Shown in pieces: positions 29,757 through 39,051 of a stretch of 53,932 nt of DNA (positions are counted from its first letter, which is position 1; every line of letters begins with the position of its first letter). This DNA comes from Streptomyces sp. WAC 04229 (GTDB lineage: Bacteria; Actinomycetota; Actinomycetes; Streptomycetales; Streptomycetaceae), in assembly GCF_003947455.1 (NCBI RefSeq), contig NZ_QHJH01000034.1, forward strand, positions 1 to 53,932, written 5' to 3'. The position numbers were made by a program, and so were the translations under genes. Under the pieces are notes generated by a model. The model searched no databases and was not told the DNA's origin. It worked only from the letters and a program-made list of their open reading frames with translations.

Positions 29757-32700
29757 TCAGCCCTTTTCCAGGTACTGCTCCCTCTGCTCGTCCAAGAGTG
29801 CCTCCAGGGCCGTCTTCAGTCCGGGCTGGCCGGTCAGCTCCGGGTCGGTGGCCACCAGGGCCGCGGCCTCCTGTCGCGCCTGAGCGATGATCTCCTCGTC
29901 CTCGATGACGGCGAGGACCCGCAGGGAGGTGCGGGCACCGGACTGGGCCTGGCCGAGGACATCGCCCTCCCTGCGCTGTTCGAGGTCGATCCGGGAGAGC
30001 TCGAAGCCGTCGAGGGTGCCGGCGACCGCGTTCAGCCGCTGGCGGGCCGCGCTCGCCTCGGGCATCTCGGTGACCAGCAGGCACAGTCCGGCGGCGGAGC
30101 CGCGACCGACCCGGCCGCGGAGCTGGTGCAGCTGGGAGACGCCGAAGCGGTCCGCGTCCATGATCACCATGGCGGTGGCGTTGGGGACGTTGACCCCGAC
30201 CTCGATGACGGTGGTGGCGACCAGCACGTCGGTCTCCCCGGCGGCGAAGCGGCGCATGACCGCGTCCTTGTCGTCGGGCTGCATGCGGCCGTGCAGGATC
30301 TCGACCTTGAGGCCCTGCAGGGCGCCCTTCGCCAGCTGCTCGGCGATGTCGAGGACGGCCAGCGGGGGCCGCTTCTCGGCGTCGTCCTCCGGCGACTTCC
30401 GCGAGGCGCCCTTCTTGCCGGGGTCGTCCTCCTCGTCGCCGATGCGCGGGCAGACGACGTACGCCTGGTGGCCGTTGGCCACCTCCTCCCGGACCCTTTC
30501 CCAGGCCCGGGAGAGGAAGTGGGGCTTGTCGGCGGCCGGGACGACGTGGCTGGCGATCGGGGACCGGCCGGCCGGGAGCTGGTCGAGGACCGAGGTCTCC
30601 AGGTCGCCGAAGACGGTCATGGCGACGGTGCGCGGGATCGGGGTGGCGGTCATGACGAGCAGGTGCGGGGGCTGTTTCCCCTTGCCGCGCAGGGCGTCGC
30701 GCTGCTCGACGCCGAAACGGTGCTGTTCGTCGACGACGACCAGGCCGAGGTCGTGGAAGCGCACCTTGTCCTCGATCAGCGCGTGTGTGCCGATGACGAT
30801 GCCGGCCTCGCCGGTGGCCAGGTCGAGCAGGGCGTGCCGACGGGCGGCGGCGCCCATGGACCCGGTGAGCAGCACCACCTTGGTGGCGTGCTCGGCACCG
30901 CCCAGCATTCCCCCCTCGGCCAGCTCCCCCATCATCTCGACGACCGACCGGTGATGCTGCTGCGCGAGCACCTCGGTCGGCGCGAGCATCACGGCCTGTC
31001 CGCCCGCGTCGACGACGGCGAGCATGGCGCGCAGGGCCACCATGGTGTTGTGGGTGACCGTGAAATTATCGGTCACGTACGCGTGACTCGGGTGGGCCAC
31101 GCTGATGCACTGGACGGGCTTGCGCCCCACGTACTCGACTGCGCGGATCCCCCGCCGGAAGGTGTTGTACGTCGGCCGGGTACGCACGCGCTCCGCCTTG
31201 CGGGTCAGCCTGAACGGGACGTACTCCTCGGGCAACGCCACCGACACGTTGAAGGCGTCCTTCTTCGGCAGTACTCGCGCGCGACCGCCCAGAGAACGCA
31301 CGAGCCAGGCGACATCGTCTGCCAGTCGCCGGGAAGCGGAGCAGAGCGACATGCTCATGCCGTCCGCGTGGATGGTGCCGTCCGTGTCCAGGAGCCCTTG
31401 CAGCAGAGCGAGGCGGTCCTTGACCGACGTGTTCTTGAACACGTCGGGAACGAACTTCCCGTGCGACGTCTCGCCCCACAGACCCAAGTCCCGCAGGGCC
31501 TGGATCACAGGATTTCGGACGCCTCCCGCACGCTGGGCGAGCTGGATCGTGTAGTCGCAGCGGGATCCCTTCACCGGCGTCAGCAGGCATCCGGGCGCCA
31601 CGGAAAGCGCAACGGCGTCCCGGATTTCGTCGTCGATGGTGGACAGGCGCAGGGTGTGCCGGAAGGAGCCGTCTCCCAGGAGGAGGCCGAAGAGGTACGG
31701 GTCCAGGGGCAGCGAATGGTCGCCGCCGAGGTCCACCGGGGTCGCGGCAGGGAGGTACCACTTCGAGGATCCGTCGGCGTTGTAGGTGTCCAGACGAATC
31801 TCCCGGGTCGTCATGACCTTGGGTGCCTGACCGCGGTGCCAGCCGCAACTCGTGCCGACGATCCACAGGTGCTCGTCGTCACACTCGACGGAGCTTCCGT
31901 CCGACAGCACGAGGCGCCAGACATCGCGCTCTCCCTGGGGGAAGACGCCGTCGATCGAAGCGATCTCCCCGTCCGGCACCACCACCTCGTCACCGGTCCG
32001 CAGGTCCCCCATCCGGCGAAATCCCGACGGTGTCAGGACCAGGGAGTCCAGAGGCTGAGCCTTCCCCGACCCCACCTCGCCCTGGAGCAGCCGATGCATC
32101 GGGTGGTCGGTGGCGAGGTCGTCGAAGATCTCGCGGGAGACCTTCTGCTGGCCGTCGGTGAGGGTGAAGGGGAGGCGGTCGTCGAAGGCGGTGAGCAGGC
32201 CGTCCGGGGCGGGTTTGCGGGGGACGGCGGGGAGTTGGGTCTCGGCGTGCCGGCGGCGGGCCAGGGCGACCTGGAGGACGAAGGCCTCGTCCCACTTCAG
32301 GCGGGCGCGGGCGTCCTCGATGTCGGCCTTGGTGTGCGGGCGGTGGATCTTGAGGAGGGCCTCGGGCAGGGAGACCAGGCCCCGGCCCTCGCGCAGGGAG
32401 CCGGGGAGGGGGTCGACGGCCTCCTGGGCGCTCGGCAGCACCGTCTGGATCGCCTTGCCGATCTTCCAGGACTCCAGTTTGGCGGTGGCCGGGTAGAGGG
32501 GGATGAGGGCGCCGGCCCAGGACTCGACGCTCTCGCTCGCTTCGTCGTCATCGCCGGCGCGCAGCAACTCGTACGCCGGATGGGCCAGTTGCAGGCGGCG
32601 GTTGAAGACGGAGACCTTGCCCGCGAACATCGCGCGGGTGCCCGGCAGGAGTTCCTTGTGGGGTTTGTGGACGCCGTTGCCGAAGAAGACCAGTTGGAGG

Positions 32701-32993
32701 CGGCCGCTGCCGTCCGTGATGGTCACTTCGAGGCGCTGGCCCTTGCCGCGCGGTGCCCTGGACGAGGCGAAGGAGTGCAGCCGGGCGTCGGCGACCTGCG
32801 CGACCACCGTGACGTGTTCGTCCATGGGCAGGTCGGCGAGGTGGGTGAGCTGGCCGCGCTCCTCGTATCTGCGGGGGTAGTGGTGGAGGAGGTCGCCGAC
32901 GGTGTGCAGGCCGAGGTGCTCGGCCATCACCTTCGCGGTGGCGGGGCCGAGGACCTTCTTCAGGGGTTCTCGCAGTGCGGGCACGAGATCCAT
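29757..32993 (-). CDS. recG: ATP-dependent DNA helicase RecG containing an intein
   Basis: Branch-migration helicase that remodels stalled replication forks and Holliday junctions. The precursor is 1078 aa; removing the 338-residue intein leaves 740 aa, the normal RecG length. The N-terminal wedge domain (about 1-160) has HHYPRRYEERG and an OB fold. The helicase core has Walker A GEVGSGK at 305-311, interrupted directly after the Lys, and resumes with TMVALRAML after the intein. DEQHRF (motif II), TATPIPRT (III), HGRMQ and QLRGRVGRG (VI) follow. Without splicing the P-loop is broken and the helicase should be inactive. The ATG at 32991-32993 has only a weak ribosome site. It lies 41 bp behind fakA. 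Confidence 0.95.
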   Translation of the reverse strand: MDLVPALREPLKKVLGPATAKVMAEHLGLHTVGDLLHHYPRRYEERGQLTHLADLPMDEHVTVVAQVADARLHSFASSRAPRGKGQRLEVTITDGSGRLQLVFFGNGVHKPHKELLPGTRAMFAGKVSVFNRRLQLAHPAYELLRAGDDDEASESVESWAGALIPLYPATAKLESWKIGKAIQTVLPSAQEAVDPLPGSLREGRGLVSLPEALLKIHRPHTKADIEDARARLKWDEAFVLQVALARRRHAETQLPAVPRKPAPDGLLTAFDDRLPFTLTDGQQKVSREIFDDLATDHPMHRLLQGEVGSGKAQPLDSLVLTPSGFRRMGDLRTGDEVVVPDGEIASIDGVFPQGERDVWRLVLSDGSSVECDDEHLWIVGTSCGWHRGQAPKVMTTREIRLDTYNADGSSKWYLPAATPVDLGGDHSLPLDPYLFGLLLGDGSFRHTLRLSTIDDEIRDAVALSVAPGCLLTPVKGSRCDYTIQLAQRAGGVRNPVIQALRDLGLWGETSHGKFVPDVFKNTSVKDRLALLQGLLDTDGTIHADGMSMSLCSASRRLADDVAWLVRSLGGRARVLPKKDAFNVSVALPEEYVPFRLTRKAERVRTRPTYNTFRRGIRAVEYVGRKPVQCISVAHPSHAYVTDNFTVTHNTMVALRAMLAVVDAGGQAVMLAPTEVLAQQHHRSVVEMMGELAEGGMLGGAEHATKVVLLTGSMGAAARRHALLDLATGEAGIVIGTHALIEDKVRFHDLGLVVVDEQHRFGVEQRDALRGKGKQPPHLLVMTATPIPRTVAMTVFGDLETSVLDQLPAGRSPIASHVVPAADKPHFLSRAWERVREEVANGHQAYVVCPRIGDEEDDPGKKGASRKSPEDDAEKRPPLAVLDIAEQLAKGALQGLKVEILHGRMQPDDKDAVMRRFAAGETDVLVATTVIEVGVNVPNATAMVIMDADRFGVSQLHQLRGRVGRGSAAGLCLLVTEMPEASAARQRLNAVAGTLDGFELSRIDLEQRREGDVLGQAQSGARTSLRVLAVIEDEEIIAQARQEAAALVATDPELTGQPGLKTALEALLDEQREQYLEKG
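31047..32060 (-). other. RecG intein: class 3 type with LAGLIDADG homing endonuclease
   Basis: In-frame insertion of 338 codons between Lys311 and Thr650 of the recG precursor. Intein residue 1 is Ala, not Cys or Ser. Block B contains EHLW with Trp66. Block F reads VQCISV with Cys318. The end is VTHN with Thr336, His337 and Asn338, and the +1 residue is Thr. This Trp/Cys/Thr set is the published signature of class 3 inteins, in which the block F Cys is the first nucleophile. Two LAGLIDADG-type motifs are present, LFGLLLGDGSF at 123-133 and LLQGLLDTDGTI at 220-231, both with the catalytic Asp. The segment uses more A/T-ending codons (GCT, ACA, GGA, TTT, AGT) than recG itself, which suggests later acquisition. 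Splicing is predicted, not shown. Confidence 0.93.
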
Positions 32994-33034
32994 TGCACAC
33001 CACGCCACTGACAACGGTCGCGGGGAGCGCCGTA

Positions 33035-34765
33035 CTACTCCACGCCGACCAGCAGCAGCGCCCCCTGCCGGCCGCCCCGGTGGACCACGGTGTCGACCGC
33101 GAGGTACGCCTCTCGGACCCGGGCCTCCAGGTGTTCGGTGACGGTTCCGGGCGCCTCGTCGCCGAGGACGAGGGTGACCAGCTCGCCGCCGGCCGAGAGC
33201 ATCCGGTCCAGGACGGTCGCCGCGACCTCCGTGACGTCCGCGCCGATGACCGCCACGTCGCCGTCGATGAGGCCGAGCACGTCACCGGCCTGGCAGATGC
33301 CCGCCGTGGTCCAGGACCGGTGTTCGGCGACGGTGACCTCGGCATAGCGGGTGGCGCCGGCCGCGGAGGTCATCGCCACCACGTCCTCGTCGAAGCGCCG
33401 CTCGGGCTCGTGCACGGCCAGCGCGGCGATGCCCTGGACCGCGGAGCGGGTGGGGATGAGGGCGACCCTGACGCCTTCGGCACGGGCCTGCTCGGCCGCC
33501 GCGGCGGCGGTGTGGCGCAGTTCGGCGTCGTTGGGCAGCAGGACGACCTCGTGCGCGTGCGCCCGCCGTACGGCCTGGACCAGTTCCCCGCTGGCGGGCG
33601 GTTCCCCGGGGCGGGCGAGCAGGGTGGTCGCGCCGGCCTCCGCGTACAGCCCGGCCAGCCCCTCCCCCGGTACGACGGCCACCACGGCGCGGCGGCTCCG
33701 TTCCCGGGGCGGGCGGCCGGTCCCGGTGGTGTGGGCGTCGCCGTGTCCGAAGTGGGTGATGCGGATCCGGTGGGGCCGCCCGGCCTCGACGCCCGCTTCG
33801 ACGGCGGCGCCCGCGTCGTCGACGTGCACGTGGACGTTCCACAGTCCGTCGCCGCCGACCACGACGAGCGAGTCCCCGAGCGCGTCGAGCCGCCGCCGCA
33901 GCCGCGTGACGGCCGCGTCCTCGGCCTCCAGGAGGTAGATCACCTCGAACGCGGGTTCGTCGTGGCGGTCGGCCTCGGTCACCGCGCACTCGCCCGCGAG
34001 GTCCTCGTCGCCCGGCGCCGGAGACGCTTCCGGCGCAACGTCCCCGTGCGGCTCCACGCGCGCGTGCACGACGGTGGCCGCTCCCGGGCCGGGCGCCTGC
34101 CCGGTGAACGTCTCCACCAGGGCCCCGAGGACCGTCACGAGCCCGTGTCCGCCGGCGTCGACCACTCCGGCGCGCTCCAGGACCCGCAGCTGGGCCGGGG
34201 TGGCGGCGAGCGCGGCGCGGGCGCCCTCGTAGGCCGCGCGGGCCACCTCCGCGCAGTCGCCCTCCGCGTCGTCGGCCGCGTCGGCGGCGGCGGAGGCGAC
34301 GGTCAGGACGGTGCCCTCGACCGGATGGGCCACGGCCTGGCGGGCGGACTCGGCCGCGTTCCGCAGGGCCAGCCGCAGGCCGGGGCCCTCGGTGTGCGCG
34401 GACTCACTCCGCGCGGTCAGCACCTGGGCCATGCCGCGCAGCAGCTGCGCGAGGATCGTCCCGGAGTTGCCCCGCGCGCCGATCAGCGCACCGTGCGCCA
34501 TCGCGCCGACGGCCTCCGCCAGCGAGGGGCCTTCGGCGGCCTGCGGCGCCCCGTCGTCCAGCTCGTGCGCCGCGAACACGGCCTCCACGGCGGCGACGGC
34601 CGATTCGACGGTCAGGTAGAGGTTCGTGCCGGTGTCCCCGTCCGCGACGGGATAGACGTTGATCGCGTCGATCTCCTCGCGCGCCCGTCCCAGCGCGCGC
34701 AGCGACAGACCGCACCAGGTACGCACCGCCAGAGCGTCGAAGAACCTCTGCGGCACCTGCGCCAC
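33035..34765 (-). CDS. fakA: DAK2-domain protein, fatty acid kinase subunit FakA-like (YloV)
   Basis: A 576-aa protein from the GTG at 34763-34765 with AGGGAGG 5 bp upstream. The N-terminal DhaL-type kinase domain has the nucleotide-metal motif NVYPVADGDTGTNL, GARGNSGTILAQLLRG and the VVDAGGHGLVTVL loop. The middle and C-terminal domains (EVIYLLEAEDAAVTRLRRRL onwards) match the YloV/FakA layout. FakA phosphorylates fatty acids bound to a separate FakB (DegV) protein and feeds phospholipid synthesis. Its place between rpmB and recG is the same as in Firmicutes. No fakB is in the window, so the kinase role is inferred from the family. Confidence 0.82.
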   Translation of the reverse strand: MAQVPQRFFDALAVRTWCGLSLRALGRAREEIDAINVYPVADGDTGTNLYLTVESAVAAVEAVFAAHELDDGAPQAAEGPSLAEAVGAMAHGALIGARGNSGTILAQLLRGMAQVLTARSESAHTEGPGLRLALRNAAESARQAVAHPVEGTVLTVASAAADAADDAEGDCAEVARAAYEGARAALAATPAQLRVLERAGVVDAGGHGLVTVLGALVETFTGQAPGPGAATVVHARVEPHGDVAPEASPAPGDEDLAGECAVTEADRHDEPAFEVIYLLEAEDAAVTRLRRRLDALGDSLVVVGGDGLWNVHVHVDDAGAAVEAGVEAGRPHRIRITHFGHGDAHTTGTGRPPRERSRRAVVAVVPGEGLAGLYAEAGATTLLARPGEPPASGELVQAVRRAHAHEVVLLPNDAELRHTAAAAAEQARAEGVRVALIPTRSAVQGIAALAVHEPERRFDEDVVAMTSAAGATRYAEVTVAEHRSWTTAGICQAGDVLGLIDGDVAVIGADVTEVAATVLDRMLSAGGELVTLVLGDEAPGTVTEHLEARVREAYLAVDTVVHRGGRQGALLLVGVE

Positions 34766-34971
34766 CTGTGCCTCCCTGAGCTGCCGGCCGTGGCTGGCAG
34801 CGTAGACCTTGGGCGGGTGCCCGGCGGAAGAGGGCCGGGGCGGTCCCCTGAGCTGCCGTGGTAGTTTCGTTGTACGGGAGCAGCCGTTGTATGCTGCTCC
34901 GGTTGCCCGATCCCGATCGGGCCATCCCCCTGGCACCGCCACTCAGATCCCGGACCGTCGAGTCCGAGAAC

Positions 34972-34995
34972 TTGATCCCGGCATGCCGGGATCAA
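34972..34995 (+). promoter_or_regulatory. 24-bp perfect palindrome in the rpmB leader
   Basis: Bases 34972-34983 are the exact reverse complement of 34984-34995, with TTGATCCCGG as the left part. It ends 33 bp before the rpmB GTG, inside the likely 5' leader: a TATGCT hexamer at 34890-34895 could be the -10. As RNA it would form a hairpin; as DNA it could be an operator. The remaining divergent gap 34766-35028 holds the promoters of fakA and rpmB and no other gene. Confidence 0.6.
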
Positions 34996-35028
34996 CCGTA
35001 AGTGCATCTGAAGTCTTTGGAGTGACCC

Positions 35029-35214
35029 GTGGCTGCCAACTGCGACGTCTGCGGCAAGGGGCCGGGCTTCGGCAACAACATCTCGCACTCCCACCGCCGT
35101 ACGCCCCGTCGCTGGAACCCCAACATCCAGCGTGTGCGTACCGTGGAGGGCGGGACGCCGAAGCGCGTGAACGCTTGCACCTCGTGCATCAAGGCCGGCA
35201 AGGTCTCGCGCTGA
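35029..35214 (+). CDS. rpmB: ribosomal protein bL28 (zinc-binding form)
   Basis: Large-subunit protein of 61 aa from a GTG with GGAG 6 bp upstream. It starts [20 protein letters not shown] and contains [19 protein letters not shown] near the start and CTSC near the end make it the zinc-containing C+ form. Zinc-free paralogues are usually encoded elsewhere under Zur control. It is monocistronic, followed by a strong terminator, and divergent from fakA. Confidence 0.96.
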   Translation: MAANCDVCGKGPGFGNNISHSHRRTPRRWNPNIQRVRTVEGGTPKRVNACTSCIKAGKVSR

Positions 35215-35257
35215 CGCGTCAGCTGAGCGCGCGGCCACTGCCTGGTCCGCTGTAGGG

Positions 35258-35288
35258 AGCCGGTCCACCTCGGGTGGACCGGCTTTTT
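35258..35288 (+). terminator. rpmB intrinsic terminator
   Basis: A perfect 12-bp stem (35258-35269 with 35273-35284), a 3-nt loop and a following T run (TTTTT through 35288). It is one of only two hairpins in the window with a clear U-tract, 44 bp past rpmB. Confidence 0.88.
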
Positions 35289-35349
35289 GCCGTGCTCACA
35301 AGCCGGTGGTAGGCCGTCTTCGCGGTCACGCTCGTGGGTCACGCGCGGC

Positions 35350-36147
35350 TCAGGCGGTGTCCCGCCCGAGCGCCCACCCGTGATCGACCGGCCCGATCCC
35401 GTCGCCGAGCGCGAAGCCGGCCCCGATCGCGCCGGTGACGTACTCCTTCGCCTCGGTCACCGCCTCCGGCACCGACCGCCCCTTCGCGAGGCCGCACGCG
35501 ATGGCCGACGCGAGGGTGCAGCCCGTGCCGTGCGTGTGCCGGTTGTCGAGGCGCGGGGCGCGCAGCCAGTGCTCCTCGGAGCCGTCGGTGAGCAGATCCA
35601 CGGCCTCGCCGCGCAGATGGCCGCCCTTGATCAGCGCCCAGCGCGGCCCGTACTCCAGCAGGGCGGCGGCCGCCCGGCGCAGGTCGCCCTCGGACTCGAC
35701 GCGTACGCCGGTCAGTTGCGCGACCTCGTCGAGGTTCGGTGTGGCGACGGTGGCCACCGGCAGCAGCTTGGTGCGGACCGAGTCCAGGGCCGAGGCGGCG
35801 AGCAGCGCGTCCCCGTGCTTGGAGACGCCGACCGGGTCGACGACGGCCGGGGCGTCCGTGCCGCCCAGCAGTTCGGCGACCGTCTCCACCAGTTCCGCTG
35901 AGGCGAGCATCCCGGTCTTGACCGCCTGGACGCCGATGTCGTCGACGACGCTGCGGTACTGGGCCCGTACCGCGTCCACGGGCAGCTCCCAGGCGCCCTG
36001 CACGCCGAGGGAGTTCTGCGCGGTGACCGCGGTGAGCACGCTCATGCCGTGCGTGCCGAGGGCCAGCATGGTCTTCAGGTCTGCCTGGATGCCGGCGCCG
36101 CCGCCGGAGTCGGAGCCGGCCACGGTGAGTACCAGGGGCGGCCTCAT
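35350..36147 (-). CDS. thiD: hydroxymethylpyrimidine/phosphomethylpyrimidine kinase ThiD
   Basis: Two-step kinase of thiamine synthesis: HMP to HMP-P to HMP-PP. The 265-aa product starts [20 protein letters not shown], the family N-terminus, and has [35 protein letters not shown] and the ATP-site [15 protein letters not shown]. The start overlaps the thiL stop (ATGA), so the two are translationally coupled. No TPP riboswitch is visible ahead of the pair. Confidence 0.93.
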   Translation of the reverse strand: MRPPLVLTVAGSDSGGGAGIQADLKTMLALGTHGMSVLTAVTAQNSLGVQGAWELPVDAVRAQYRSVVDDIGVQAVKTGMLASAELVETVAELLGGTDAPAVVDPVGVSKHGDALLAASALDSVRTKLLPVATVATPNLDEVAQLTGVRVESEGDLRRAAAALLEYGPRWALIKGGHLRGEAVDLLTDGSEEHWLRAPRLDNRHTHGTGCTLASAIACGLAKGRSVPEAVTEAKEYVTGAIGAGFALGDGIGPVDHGWALGRDTA

Positions 36148-37112
36148 GCCTCGACCTCCCCGCCGAAGTGGTCCCAGCCGCCCTTGCTGGTCCAGGGCGC
36201 CCCGTCGACGGTCACCTGGGGCAGCGCGGAGGGGTTGAGGACCTCGCCGATGACCTTCCAGCGGGCGGGCAGCTTCACGTCCGGCGGGAAGGTCGCCACG
36301 ATCGCGTGGTCCTCTCCCCCGGTGAGCACCCACTGCATGGGGTCGACGCCGACGGCCTGCCCGATGTCGTTCATCTGGGACGGGATGTCGATCTGGCCGG
36401 AGCGGACGTCGATCCTGACCTTGCTGGCCTCGGCGATGTGACCCAGGTCGGCGATGAGCCCGTCACTCACGTCGCACATGGCGGTGGCGCCGAGCCCGGC
36501 CGCGGCCGGGCCCGCGTGGTACGGGGGCTCGGGGCGCCGGTGTGCCTCGACGAAGGCGCGCGGCGAGCGGAAGCCGCGGGACAGCACGGCGAAACCGGCG
36601 GCGGACCAGCCCAGCCAGCCGGTCACCGCGACGAGGTCGCCGGGCTGGGCGCCGCCCCGGGTGACGGGCTCCTGGTTGCGCAGGTCGCCCAGCGCGGTGA
36701 TGGAGACGGTGATGGTGTCGCCGCGCACCACGTCGCCGCCGACCACGGAGGCGCCGGCCACCTGGCACTCGTCGCGCAGGCCGTCCATCAGCTCGGTCGG
36801 CCAGGTCACCGGCAGCTCGGCGGGGACGACCAGGCCGAGCAGCAGCGCGGTCGGCACGGCGCCCATGGCGGCGATGTCCGCCAGGTTCTGCGCCGCCGCC
36901 TTGCGGCCCACGTCGTACGCGGTGGACCAGTCCCGGCGGAAGTGCCGGCCCTCGACGAGAATGTCGGTGCTGGCCACCACCCGGCGGTCGGGCGCGGCCA
37001 CCACCGCGGCGTCGTCGCCGGGTCCCACCCGGACCGCCGGGGTGGTGGTGAGACGGGAGGTGAGCTCCCTGATGAGCCCGAACTCCCCCAGCTCACCAAC
37101 AGTGCCCTTCAT
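36144..37112 (-). CDS. thiL: thiamine-monophosphate kinase ThiL
   Basis: Final step of thiamine pyrophosphate synthesis: phosphorylates thiamine monophosphate. The 322-aa product begins [20 protein letters not shown]. It has the metal-binding [43 protein letters not shown] and [18 protein letters not shown] of the AIR-synthase-like fold. The start at 37110-37112 has GGGAG about 8 bp upstream. The frame runs 66 codons further, but that extension is a low-complexity Asp/Arg stretch. It overlaps thiD by 4 bp. Confidence 0.92.
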   Translation of the reverse strand: MKGTVGELGEFGLIRELTSRLTTTPAVRVGPGDDAAVVAAPDRRVVASTDILVEGRHFRRDWSTAYDVGRKAAAQNLADIAAMGAVPTALLLGLVVPAELPVTWPTELMDGLRDECQVAGASVVGGDVVRGDTITVSITALGDLRNQEPVTRGGAQPGDLVAVTGWLGWSAAGFAVLSRGFRSPRAFVEAHRRPEPPYHAGPAAAGLGATAMCDVSDGLIADLGHIAEASKVRIDVRSGQIDIPSQMNDIGQAVGVDPMQWVLTGGEDHAIVATFPPDVKLPARWKVIGEVLNPSALPQVTVDGAPWTSKGGWDHFGGEVEA

Positions 37113-37339
37113 CGCCTTGGCTCCCCTTCTGTCCCTGTCCGTGCCCGGTCGCGCGTCATCTCTGTCCTCGTTACGGTCGACATGACCGTCGCCACGGTCG
37201 GCGTGATCGTCAACTCGTGTCATTCCGGCACCCCGGCGCGCGGGGACCGCGGCCCACGGGTCTCCCCGCGGAGAGCGGCTACGCGATACCGTGGCGTTCC
37301 TTTTCCCCACATGATCCTCGTGGCCGCTCTGGAGGTTCC

Positions 37340-37573
37340 GTGGTACAGGCGTACATCCTGATCCAGACGGAGGTCGGCAAGGCGTCGACCGTCGCCGAGA
37401 CGATCAGCAAGATCCCCGGGGTGATCACGGCCGAGGACGTCACAGGACCCTACGACGTCATCGTGCGCGCCCAGTCCGACACCGTCGACGAACTCGGTCG
37501 CATGGTGGTCGCCAAGGTCCAGCAGGTGGACGGCATCACACGCACACTGACCTGCCCCGTGGTTCATCTCTGA
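37340..37573 (+). CDS. stand-alone Lrp/AsnC ligand-binding (RAM) domain protein
   Basis: A 77-aa protein from a GTG with GGAGG 4 bp upstream. The whole protein is the RAM effector domain of Lrp/AsnC regulators: an alpha/beta sandwich with VQAYILIQTEVGKASTVAET, the GPYDVIVRAQSD ligand loop and ITRTLTCPVV. No DNA-binding domain is present. Such proteins form decameric rings and may bind amino acids or modulate full-length Lrp proteins; its partner is unknown. It lies upstream of the DUF3515 remnant. Confidence 0.88.
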   Translation: MVQAYILIQTEVGKASTVAETISKIPGVITAEDVTGPYDVIVRAQSDTVDELGRMVVAKVQQVDGITRTLTCPVVHL

Positions 37574-37799
37574 CCCCCTTCCGCCCGCTCGCTCTCGTAC
37601 TGTTGATCGCCGCCGCCGGCTGCTCCTCAGCAGACGACAGCGGGGTGGCGGCGGTTCCCGGCCCGGGCCCCGGTCACGAAGCTGTGGCGGAACCCGGACA
37701 ACACGCTGCCGCCTGCGGGCCGGGGAAACCCGCTGATCATACTGCGAGAAGGCGACCCCCGAGGGGGTCGCCTTCTGGCCGTGCGCGGGGCGGCGGACG

Positions 37800-37800
<1 letters not shown>
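37570..37800 (+). pseudogene. decayed DUF3515-type lipoprotein gene
   Basis: A signal peptide with lipobox (RPLALVLLIAAAGCSSADDS) can be read from about 37582, in the position where close relatives have a DUF3515 lipoprotein. The reading frame changes near 37670: the next recognisable segment, VTKLWRNPDNTLPPAG and then NPLIILREGD, is in the +1 frame from 37673. Most of the domain between and after these is missing, and a hairpin and the end of ddl follow at once. The expected start codon, overlapping the preceding TGA, reads CTG. A frameshift, a large deletion and a lost start together make it a pseudogene. The family is assigned from memory of the typical sequence. Confidence 0.55.
37747..37776 (-). 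terminator. ddl terminator hairpin (probably bidirectional)
   Basis: A perfect 14-bp stem, 37747-37760 with 37763-37776, giving a tight loop. It lies 24 bp past the ddl stop codon and would also end transcripts coming from the Lrp-like gene. Confidence 0.75.
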
Positions 37801-38957
<1,157 letters not shown>

Positions 38958-39051
38958 ATCGCGTTGAGAGTACCCGCCCGTAGAGCCCCGAGACAGCGCA
39001 GGCGGGGCCGCGTGGCGCGGGTGGCGCCCGGGGTGCGGTCTGCGGTGTCGC

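Noticed and set aside
29757..32993. Prophage or transposon as carrier of the recG insertion
   Set aside because: No direct repeats, transposase or phage genes flank it. The insertion is in frame, has intact splice motifs and lies at the P-loop, so an intein explains it fully.
37113..37310. N-terminal extension of ThiL by up to 66 residues
   Set aside because: The extension is low-complexity Asp/Arg sequence without a good start, while the conserved N-terminus begins at 37112 with a ribosome site.
35215..37339. TPP riboswitch controlling thiL-thiD
   Set aside because: I found no conserved THI-box core (CTGAGA with the partner elements) upstream of thiL.
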